Below, one piece after another: positions 1 to 4,774 of a DNA stretch of 6,917 nucleotides. The stretch is from NCBI GenBank assembly GCA_900554995.1, contig USJJ01000069.1, forward strand, positions 1 through 6,917. Direction: 5' to 3'. Source of the DNA: an uncultured Ruminococcus sp. Lineage in GTDB: Bacteria; Bacillota; Clostridia; Oscillospirales; Acutalibacteraceae. Each line of letters opens with the position of its first letter. Positions within the stretch are counted from its first letter, which is position 1. Below the pieces are notes generated by a model, which was not told where the DNA came from, did not search any database, and saw only the letters and a list, made by a program, of their open reading frames with translations. The position numbers were made by a program, and so were the translations under genes.

Positions 1-311
1 GGGACAACGGATATAGAATTATAACGGGAAATTTTCGGTCACGTCTCGGCGAGATTGACCTCATTGCGCAAAAGGGAAGCTATATGTGCTTTGTCGAGGT
101 CAAGACGAGAGGCAGAGATCATATCTATGAAGCAAAGGAAGCTGTTGATTTTTCAAAGCAGGAAAAGCTGATCGCCACATCAAAGCTGTTTATGAAAGCC
201 TATCCGAACAGCAAACAGCCACGCTTTGACGTGTGTGAGGTTTATCTCGATGAGAGTTACAAGCCGATGAAGATCAATTATATTGAAAATGCGTTCTCCG
301 AGAGCGATTAA
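1..311 (+). CDS. YraN/UPF0102 family protein, 5'-truncated
   Basis: Partial gene: the open frame runs in from the left edge (first complete codon at 3) and ends at the TAA at 309-311, leaving 102 C-terminal residues. The first visible methionine (84) is internal, because conserved family sequence lies upstream of it: a GYRI..GNFRSRLGEIDLIA stretch precedes the FVEVKTR motif. The Glu-Ile-Asp and Glu-Val-Lys residues match the PD-(D/E)XK nuclease-like fold of UPF0102, followed by the EAVDFSKQEKL helix and the RFDVCEVYL strand. Members are about 115-125 residues long, so only the first 15-25 residues are missing. The family is widespread and related in fold to Holliday-junction resolvases, but its cellular role is not firmly established. 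The next gene, thrC, has its own promoter, so the two are probably not tightly co-transcribed. Confidence 0.88.
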   Translation, partial: DNGYRIITGNFRSRLGEIDLIAQKGSYMCFVEVKTRGRDHIYEAKEAVDFSKQEKLIATSKLFMKAYPNSKQPRFDVCEVYLDESYKPMKINYIENAFSESD

Positions 312-335
312 CCGCCTGTTTTTTTCAATATATCA

Positions 336-364
336 TTGAATTGTTTTTTTAGTTATGATACAAT
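336..364 (+). promoter_or_regulatory. Sigma-A type promoter of thrC
   Basis: TTGAAT (336-341) and TACAAT (359-364) are separated by 17 bp, giving a likely start near 371. It lies just after the YraN stop and 32 bp before the thrC ATG. A T-run before it (319-325) has no GC hairpin, so I do not call a terminator for YraN. Confidence 0.6.
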
Positions 365-366
365 AA

Positions 367-383
367 TTTCGGATATACCGAAA
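367..383 (+). repeat. Short inverted repeat at the thrC transcription start
   Basis: TTTCGG (367-372) and CCGAAA (378-383) are perfect 6-bp arms around a 5-nt spacer. They span the predicted thrC start site and run into its ribosome binding site (383-391). This could be an operator half-site pair or a small RNA hairpin hiding the Shine-Dalgarno; it may also be chance. Confidence 0.35.
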
Positions 384-395
384 AGGAGAGGTAAT

Positions 396-1889
396 ATGTT
401 TTATACAAGCACAAGAGATAAAAGCATAAAGGTAACTTCCTCACAGGCGATTTCTCACGGCATTTCTGCCGAGGGCGGACTGTTTGTGCCCGAGGAAATA
501 CCTCATATCACAATGGACGATATCGTGCGTCTTGCCAACTGCGATTATATAGAGAGAGCAAAAGAGATTCTTTCCCTTTATCTTACCGATTTCACCGCCG
601 AGGAGATTGATTCCTGCGTCAGGGGCGCATACGGCGAGGGCAAATTTTCAAGCGAGAAGATTGCCCCGCTCCACACTCTGACCAAGGGCGTTGAAATTCT
701 TGAGCTTTGGAAAGGACCGACCTGCGCATTCAAGGATATGGCACTTCAGCTCCTCCCCCATCTTCTCACCGTAGCATCTGCAAAGAGTGAGCCGGGCAAG
801 CAGATTGTAATTCTTGTCGCAACCTCGGGAGACACAGGCAAGGCAGCGCTTGAGGGATTTAAAGACGTTAAAAACACGAAAATTCTTGTTTTCTATCCCA
901 ATGACGGCGTTTCTCCGATGCAGAAGCTCCAGATGACAACTCAGGAGGGCTCAAATGTCGGCGTTTGCGCTATTGAGGGTAACTTCGACGACGCACAGAC
1001 GGGCGTTAAGAAGATATTTACCGATAAGGCGGTTGCCGCAAAGCTTGCAGAGCAGGGAATGATGTTCTCTTCCGCAAACTCGATCAACTGGGGACGTCTT
1101 GTTCCGCAGATTGTTTATTATGTATCTGCTTATTGCGAGATGCTCAACAAGGGTGAGATTAAGCCGGGCGACGAAATCAACGTCGTTGTTCCGACGGGTA
1201 ACTTCGGCAACATCCTTGCCGCTTACTATGCAAAGGAAATGGGTGTTCCGATAAAGAAGCTCATCTGCGCATCAAACGCAAACAATGTTCTGACCGATTT
1301 CCTCAAAACGGGAACATATAACCGTGTCAGAGATTTCTATACAACTGTTTCTCCGTCTATGGACATTCTTATTTCGTCGAATCTTGAAAGACTTCTTTTC
1401 CTGCTCTCCGGTATGAATGATTCAATTGTCAGAGAGTGGATGGGTGAGCTTTCGTCAAAGGGCTCATACAAGGTCAGCGACGATGTTTTTGCAAAGCTCG
1501 GCGAGCTGTTCGACGCAGGAAGCTGCGACGATAACGGCACAAAGGCTTGCATTGCAAAGGAATTTAAAGAACACGGTTATCTTTGTGATACTCACACCGC
1601 TGTTGCCGTTTCGGTCTATGAGGACTATGCGGAGAGATCGGGCGACTCAACTCCGACCGTGATCGCATCAACAGCAAATCCATTCAAGTTCAGCAAGGCT
1701 GTTCTTGATGCGGTTCACCCGGGTATGACGGATAATCTTGATGAGTTTGAGATGGTTCACGCACTCCACGATGAGACGGGCGAGATTTGCCCGCCGCAGC
1801 TTGCGAACCTCAAGGGAAAAACTCCGAGATTTACCGGATGCTGCAAGAAAGAGGATATGGAACAGGTCGTATTTGATCTGCTTAAATAA
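396..1889 (+). CDS. thrC: Threonine synthase (PLP-dependent)
   Basis: Cytosolic enzyme that converts O-phospho-L-homoserine to L-threonine and phosphate, the last step of threonine synthesis. The 497-residue product starts with the family N-terminal domain (YTSTR at 3-7, then SHGISAEGGLFVP at about 20-32). The PLP Schiff-base lysine is K113 in the GPTCAFKDMALQ motif. TSGDTGKAALEGF (about 143-155) and VPTGNFGN (about 265-272), the glycine-rich phosphate loop, complete the fold-type II active site; PNDGVSPMQKLQM and SSANSINWGRLVPQ are further family signatures. The length and N-terminal domain fit the longer E. coli/yeast-like class. I chose the ATG at 396 because AAGGAGAGG lies 4 nt upstream; an in-frame ATG at 336 overlaps the predicted -35 box and would add 20 non-conserved residues. 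No other threonine-pathway gene is adjacent. The gene converges on the DUF1540 gene. Confidence 0.96.
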   Translation: MFYTSTRDKSIKVTSSQAISHGISAEGGLFVPEEIPHITMDDIVRLANCDYIERAKEILSLYLTDFTAEEIDSCVRGAYGEGKFSSEKIAPLHTLTKGVEILELWKGPTCAFKDMALQLLPHLLTVASAKSEPGKQIVILVATSGDTGKAALEGFKDVKNTKILVFYPNDGVSPMQKLQMTTQEGSNVGVCAIEGNFDDAQTGVKKIFTDKAVAAKLAEQGMMFSSANSINWGRLVPQIVYYVSAYCEMLNKGEIKPGDEINVVVPTGNFGNILAAYYAKEMGVPIKKLICASNANNVLTDFLKTGTYNRVRDFYTTVSPSMDILISSNLERLLFLLSGMNDSIVREWMGELSSKGSYKVSDDVFAKLGELFDAGSCDDNGTKACIAKEFKEHGYLCDTHTAVAVSVYEDYAERSGDSTPTVIASTANPFKFSKAVLDAVHPGMTDNLDEFEMVHALHDETGEICPPQLANLKGKTPRFTGCCKKEDMEQVVFDLLK

Positions 1890-1894
1890 AAGAA

Positions 1895-1954
1895 AACTGT
1901 CGCATTGAGACCACGTGCAAAAAATTGAAGCAATTCGGTCTTAATGTGACAGTT
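1895..1954. terminator. Large stem-loop between convergent genes, probable bidirectional terminator
   Basis: Arms 1895-1912 and 1937-1954 are complementary at 16 of 18 positions, and the two exceptions are G-U compatible in one strand. A nested 5-bp hairpin (AATTG/CAATT at 1923-1927 and 1931-1935) sits in the loop. Read on the minus strand, the stem is followed by a T-rich run (TTTTCTTTTATTT), which makes a good terminator for the DUF1540 gene. On the plus strand the trailing sequence (CCTTTG) is a weaker U-tract for thrC. Confidence 0.7.
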
Positions 1955-1963
1955 CCTTTGTTA

Positions 1964-1982
1964 CCGCCGAATCAGACGGCGG
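1964..1982. terminator. GC-rich hairpin just past the DUF1540 stop
   Basis: CCGCCG (1964-1969) and CGGCGG (1977-1982) form a perfect 6-bp GC stem with a 7-nt loop, 11 bp beyond the DUF1540 stop codon. Neither side carries a T-run, so on its own it is not a standard intrinsic terminator. It may protect the 3' end of the short mRNA or act with the larger stem-loop beside it. Confidence 0.4.
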
Positions 1983-1993
1983 CTAAAGAAGAT

Positions 1994-2161
1994 TTACTTG
2001 CTGACGTCGCTGCTCGGCTCGAAGGTTGCGCAGATTGTTTCGGCGCAGGTGCAGGCACTTGACGGGCCGACTTCAATTTCGCCGGCTACGCACTTGCAGC
2101 CCTCTTCGTTGTAAATGCAGTTACAAGCATGGCACTTGATATCTTTGATTTCGTGCTTCAT
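1994..2161 (-). CDS. DUF1540-type cysteine-rich small protein
   Basis: A 55-residue protein: ATG at 2159-2161 on the minus strand, TAA at 1994-1996. It has eight cysteines (C10, C13, C15, C22, C24, C37, C39, C44) arranged as CxxCxC, CxC, CxC and a final C, with the words CIYNEEGC, AGEIEVG and ETICATF. This matches the DUF1540 family pattern (C..NC.YN....C.A..I.V....A....T.C.TF) as I recall it. The cysteine spacing suggests metal binding (zinc or iron) or disulfide cross-linking; the function is not established and there is no signal peptide. The minus-strand ribosome binding site is AGGGG about 9 nt before the start. It diverges from the metallophosphoesterase across a 93-bp gap holding a palindrome, and has terminator-like hairpins just downstream. 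Its small size, intact domain and flanking signals make it a convincing gene. Confidence 0.88.
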   Translation of the reverse strand: MKHEIKDIKCHACNCIYNEEGCKCVAGEIEVGPSSACTCAETICATFEPSSDVSK

Positions 2162-2185
2162 TGTAAATTACCCCTTTTTCAGATT

Positions 2186-2201
2186 TGTGAAACGTTTCAC
2201 A
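2186..2201. promoter_or_regulatory. Perfect 16-bp palindrome, LacI/GalR-type operator candidate
   Basis: TGTGAAACGTTTCACA is a perfect palindrome with the AAACGTTT core typical of LacI-family operators. It is offset from the catabolite-repression (cre) consensus, so a specific LacI-family regulator is more likely than CcpA. It lies between the divergent DUF1540 (start 2161) and metallophosphoesterase (start 2255) genes and could control either or both. An AT-rich -10-like segment (TATATTAT, 2204-2211) lies just to its right. No LacI-type gene is in the window. Confidence 0.5.
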
Positions 2202-2254
2202 GCTATATTATTTGATCATTTGCGTGATTTATTCTTTTTTGAGGAGGTGAAGAA

Positions 2255-2947
2255 ATGTCATTATTTGCTATTGCCGATACGCATCTTTCGTTCGGCACAA
2301 ACAAACCGATGGACGTTTTCAGCGGCTGGCAGGATTTTGAAAAAAGACTTGAAAAAAATTGGAATGCCGTCGTTACGGATAAGGACGCCGTCGTTATAGC
2401 GGGCGATATATCGTGGGGAATGAAGCAGGAGGAAGTTCTTGAGGATTTTCGCTTCCTCGACAGGCTTAACGGAACGAAGATAATTATGAAAGGCAATCAC
2501 GATTATTGGTGGTCAACAAAAAGCAAAACCGAGAAATTTTTAAAGGAAAACGGAATTGAAAGTATAAAAATTCTCTTTAACAATGCTTACAGGGTCGGTG
2601 ATTATGCAATCTGCGGAACAAGAGGTTGGTTTTTTGATTGTTCAAAGACCGAGGATCAAAAGGTTCTTGCCCGTGAGGTAGGCAGATTGAGAACGAGCAT
2701 TGCCGAGGCGAAAGAGCTCGGCGGCGAGGTTATCGCATTTCTTCATTATCCGCCGATCAGCCTCACCGAGACTTGCCACGAGATCTATGATACTCTGGTC
2801 GAGGAGGGAATAAAGACCTGCTATTACGGCCATCTTCACGGCAATTCGGTGAACTGGGCGTTCCGTGGCGAGCAGGACGGAGTGAATTTTGACCTGATTT
2901 CTGCCGACTACCTCGGCTTTTGCCCGAAACTGATCGCAAAATTCTGA
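2255..2947 (+). CDS. Calcineurin-like metallophosphoesterase (predicted phosphohydrolase)
   Basis: A 230-residue cytosolic protein with the full dimetal phosphoesterase motif set: DTH (D8, H10), GDISW (D51), GNHDYWW (N81, H82, D83), H164 in FLHYPP, and GHLHG (H193, H195). These residues bind the two metal ions and the phosphate. The GDISWGM and GNHDYWWST wording resembles the bacterial COG1768-type predicted phosphohydrolases, whose physiological substrate is unknown to me; a phosphodiester or phosphomonoester is expected. There is no signal peptide or membrane segment. The start is fixed by GAGGAGGTG at 2241-2249 and by the N-terminal MSLFAIADTH strand, which needs no extension. It is divergent from the DUF1540 gene and convergent with the XRE regulator, so it is probably a single-gene unit. 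Confidence 0.9.
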   Translation: MSLFAIADTHLSFGTNKPMDVFSGWQDFEKRLEKNWNAVVTDKDAVVIAGDISWGMKQEEVLEDFRFLDRLNGTKIIMKGNHDYWWSTKSKTEKFLKENGIESIKILFNNAYRVGDYAICGTRGWFFDCSKTEDQKVLAREVGRLRTSIAEAKELGGEVIAFLHYPPISLTETCHEIYDTLVEEGIKTCYYGHLHGNSVNWAFRGEQDGVNFDLISADYLGFCPKLIAKF

Positions 2948-3090
2948 GTTTTCGTATAATAATTATAATGGTATACGGAAATACCTGTAAAATGATCACT
3001 TGGCGTTTCCATACACCACACCGTGAGATTTTGAAAAATTTCTTAGGATAAGAACATTGATGTAAATATTACTTATAACAAACAAAGATG

Positions 3091-3125
3091 AAAATAACCG
3101 CCAAACAAGATTTGACGGTTATTTT
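3091..3125. terminator. Bidirectional intrinsic terminator
   Basis: Arms 3091-3105 and 3111-3125 pair at 14 of 15 positions around a 5-nt loop (CAAGA); the exception is a G-U pair when read on the minus strand. A-rich and T-rich flanks lie on both sides, so it can end the metallophosphoesterase message on the plus strand and the XRE message on the minus strand. The XRE stop codon (3119-3121) lies inside one arm. Confidence 0.8.
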
Positions 3126-3319
3126 TCTTTGTATTCGGCGATGTCCTCTAAGTTGCAATTTAAAATTGAGCAAAGCAAGTCAAGCGTATGTGTGCTTACA
3201 TTTTCATTTTTCCGCAGTCTGTCTAACTGACCCGTGCTAATTTTATATTTCTTAATAAGCGCGTATTGTGAAATACCTTTTTCTTTCATCGTACCCCATA
3301 ATCTGTCGTACACTATCAT
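3119..3319 (-). CDS. XRE-family (Cro/C1-type) helix-turn-helix regulator
   Basis: A 66-residue DNA-binding protein that is almost entirely one Cro/C1-type HTH domain. DRLWGTMKEKGIS (5-17) forms helix 1, QYALIKKY (18-25) helix 2, and STGQLDRLRKNE (28-39) the recognition helix, followed by STHTLDLLCSILNC (42-55) and the usual C-terminal DIAEY. There is no ligand or oligomerisation domain. The start is supported by GAGGTG 5 nt upstream on the minus strand. A promoter (-35 TTGTCA, -10 TAAAAT, 17-bp spacing) reads this gene and overlaps the -35 box of the divergent lipoprotein gene, which suggests autoregulation and control of that neighbour. Such single-domain regulators are frequent in Clostridia, often in mobile or accessory modules. 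The direct target is inferred from position only. Confidence 0.88.
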   Translation of the reverse strand: MIVYDRLWGTMKEKGISQYALIKKYKISTGQLDRLRKNENVSTHTLDLLCSILNCNLEDIAEYKEK

Positions 3320-3339
3320 TACTTCACCTCTTTTTTATA

Positions 3340-3368
3340 ATTTTAGTATGATAGATTTTTCTTGACAA
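3340..3368 (-). promoter_or_regulatory. Promoter of the XRE regulator
   Basis: On the minus strand, -35 TTGTCA (3363-3368) and -10 TAAAAT (3340-3345) are separated by 17 bp. The start would be near 3333, leaving a leader of about 14 nt before the ATG. The -35 box shares five base pairs with the -35 box of the opposite promoter, so polymerase cannot easily occupy both at once. Confidence 0.6.
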
Positions 3369-3390
3369 TAGCCCATAAACGGGCTATAAT
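3362..3390 (+). promoter_or_regulatory. Consensus sigma-A promoter of the lipoprotein gene
   Basis: TTGACA (3362-3367) and TATAAT (3385-3390), both perfect matches to consensus, are separated by the ideal 17 bp. The start is predicted near 3397 and the ATG is at 3422, with GGAGGG (3409-3414) as ribosome binding site. A promoter this strong usually needs a repressor, and the inverted repeat filling its spacer is the obvious site. Confidence 0.85.
3368..3387. promoter_or_regulatory. Inverted-repeat operator candidate for the XRE regulator
   Basis: ATAGCCC (3368-3374) and GGGCTAT (3381-3387) are perfect 7-bp arms around a 6-bp centre. The repeat fills the spacer of the lipoprotein promoter, overlaps its -10 box and touches both -35 boxes. 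A dimer bound here would block both divergent promoters. Assignment to the adjacent regulator is inference from position. Confidence 0.65.
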
Positions 3391-3421
3391 GTTGATACAA
3401 AACAACTTGGAGGGAAGTTAA

Positions 3422-4558
3422 ATGAAAAAGTTCATTTCAATTTGGCTTGCTACTACTGTGATAATTATGTCTTTTGCAGGTTGCAGCATAAAAACCGGAA
3501 AGTATGTCGGTACGTGGGAAGCGGAAAGTGTGGAAGCTGACGGAACCAAATATTCCATTTCGGAGTATGTTGCAATGGGCGGAGATGAATTCGACAAAGC
3601 ACAGATGGTAATAAAAGACACGGGAAAAGCCTATCTTTCAGATGCCAATTCGGAGTACGTTGTAGATTGGGCTGCGACGGAAAATGGAATAAAGCTTGGA
3701 CAGACAGAGTGTGCTTTAATTGACGGAAAAATATGCGTTGAATATGGAGAAAGTAAAGTATATTTTAAAAGAACATCAAAGAATCAGACGATAAAGGGAG
3801 AAAACAATGAAAATACAGAGAAAGACACGGAATCTGATGATTCGGCTGTTGCAATAAGAAATTCTCCAGATAAATATACTTGGTATATAAAAAGTTACAA
3901 AGGGAAGAATTGCGCTACAATAGGATATACGTCTGTCGGCGGCGACCGATTTGATACTTACGGTGAAAGTTTGCTTGAAATAATTTTTGTTTCAGCCGAC
4001 GGGACATATATTAACCCGGAATCAGAAAATGATTTAAAAGGTTATGTTGTAACAGATCAAAATATTGCACCAAACTCAGAATTAAAACTAACTTTTCAAA
4101 AGGACAGCGACGGAAAAGAGTATGACAGCTTAGTCGAATCGCAAACATATGAAAAAATTGTTCTAAGTGTCAGAAAAATAAATTCAATTAAAAATGATAA
4201 GGTGTCACTGCTGAAGATTAACCCTTCACCGAATAAATACACACGGTATATAGAAGATTATCGAGGAAGAAATCTTGCTTCTTGCGGATATACCTCTATG
4301 GGCGGAGATTTAATGGATACATACGGAGAGGCACTTGTTAAATTGATTGTTGTTTCCGAAACCGGTGAGTTCGTAGATCCCGAAAAGAAAGATGTCTTGA
4401 AGGGATATGTAGTAACGAAACAAAACGTTGCACCGAATACTGAACTTAAACTGGTTTTTGAAAAGGGCAGCGATGGAAAAGAATACGATAATTTAGTAGA
4501 AACCCAAAACATAGAGGAAATCGAACTTACAGTGAAGCCGATTAAGACAAGCAAATAA
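3422..4558 (+). CDS. Secreted lipoprotein with two tandem 106-residue repeats
   Basis: A 378-residue predicted lipoprotein. KK at 2-3, a hydrophobic stretch to residue 19 and an SFAG-C lipobox place the lipidated cysteine at C21, so the mature protein should be anchored on the outer face of the cytoplasmic membrane. Residues about 25-117 form a first domain (GKYVGTWEAESVEADGTKYS at the start, later VVDWAATENGIKL) that resembles small lipocalin-like beta domains of Clostridial lipoproteins; this is tentative. A charged linker (118-147, rich in E, N, D) follows. Residues 148-253 and 269-374 are two gapless repeats, identical at 64 of 106 positions by my count, sharing GYTSxGGDxxDTYGE, LKGYVVTxQNxAPN and SDGKEYDxLVE. 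I do not recognise the repeat family; the beta-rich pattern suggests an immunoglobulin-like or binding fold. Codon use (ATA, TTA, AGA) is more AT-rich than in the ribosomal genes beside it. It is driven by a consensus promoter next to the XRE regulator. Confidence 0.85.
   Translation: MKKFISIWLATTVIIMSFAGCSIKTGKYVGTWEAESVEADGTKYSISEYVAMGGDEFDKAQMVIKDTGKAYLSDANSEYVVDWAATENGIKLGQTECALIDGKICVEYGESKVYFKRTSKNQTIKGENNENTEKDTESDDSAVAIRNSPDKYTWYIKSYKGKNCATIGYTSVGGDRFDTYGESLLEIIFVSADGTYINPESENDLKGYVVTDQNIAPNSELKLTFQKDSDGKEYDSLVESQTYEKIVLSVRKINSIKNDKVSLLKINPSPNKYTRYIEDYRGRNLASCGYTSMGGDLMDTYGEALVKLIVVSETGEFVDPEKKDVLKGYVVTKQNVAPNTELKLVFEKGSDGKEYDNLVETQNIEEIELTVKPIKTSK
3863..4180 (+). repeat. First copy of the lipoprotein repeat domain
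   Basis: Encodes residues 148-253, starting SPDKYTWYIKSYKGKN. It aligns without gaps to the second copy at 4226-4543. The DNA has diverged enough that the duplication is not recent. Confidence 0.85.
4226..4543 (+). repeat. Second copy of the lipoprotein repeat domain
   Basis: Encodes residues 269-374, starting SPNKYTRYIEDYRGRN. A 15-residue spacer separates it from the first copy and only four residues follow it. About 60 percent of residues match the first copy, most densely in GYTSxGGDxxDTYGE and in the stretch from LKGYVVT to DGKEYD. Confidence 0.85.
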
Positions 4559-4662
4559 TATAGTGATCGTAATTTGTCAATCGTCATAAACCACAATATA
4601 TGGGTACGGTTTTTGTGCAGAACCGACTATATGGGAAAGTGTGGAGAATTTAAGTTTAAAAT

Positions 4663-4702
4663 CCCCGGAAGCCTTGATACTGCTTGCTTCCGGGGCGTTT
4701 TT
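4663..4702 (+). terminator. Strong intrinsic terminator before the S10 operon
   Basis: CCCCGGAAGC (4663-4672) and GCTTCCGGGG (4686-4695) form a perfect 10-bp GC-rich stem with a 13-nt loop, followed by CG and five Ts (4698-4702). It ends the lipoprotein transcript 104 bp past its stop and insulates the S10 promoter. I see no gene in the 104 bp before it. Confidence 0.9.
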
Positions 4703-4739
4703 GTGCCGAAAAAATTTTTGAAAAATATTAAAAAAAGAC

Positions 4740-4768
4740 TTGCAATTTGTAATAAAGTATGATATCAT
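4740..4768 (+). promoter_or_regulatory. Promoter of the S10 ribosomal protein operon
   Basis: TTGCAA (4740-4745) and TATCAT (4763-4768) are 17 bp apart, with a start predicted near 4775. Runs of A and T from about 4708 to 4737 look like an UP element, as expected for a highly expressed ribosomal operon. The -10 box lies inside a perfect 16-bp palindrome (4756-4771). Confidence 0.75.
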
Positions 4769-4774
4769 ACTCAA

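Noticed and set aside
336..395. An upstream ATG that would extend ThrC by 20 residues
   Set aside because: It overlaps the predicted -35 box, has no ribosome binding site, and the added residues are not family-like; the ATG at 396 has AAGGAGAGG.
2187..2200. CcpA catabolite-repression (cre) site
   Set aside because: The palindrome has the CG centre but the outer TG/CA are one base too close compared with the cre consensus, so another LacI-family operator fits better.
2948..3090. Possible small gene or RNA between the metallophosphoesterase and the terminator
   Set aside because: Only very short frames occur, none with a ribosome binding site; the short inverted repeats (for example GGTAT/ATACC at 2970-2985) are weak.
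3572..3595. GGDEF diguanylate cyclase motif in the lipoprotein (MGGDEFDKA, residues 52-60)
   Set aside because: It is a chance word in a short secreted domain; none of the other cyclase motifs or the roughly 160-residue fold is present, and the protein is extracellular.
4609..4706. Direct repeat GTTTTTGTGC at 4609-4618 and 4697-4706 as a mobile-element target duplication
   Set aside because: It is only 10 bp, lies entirely in intergenic DNA with nothing mobile between the copies, and the second copy is the terminator T-run.
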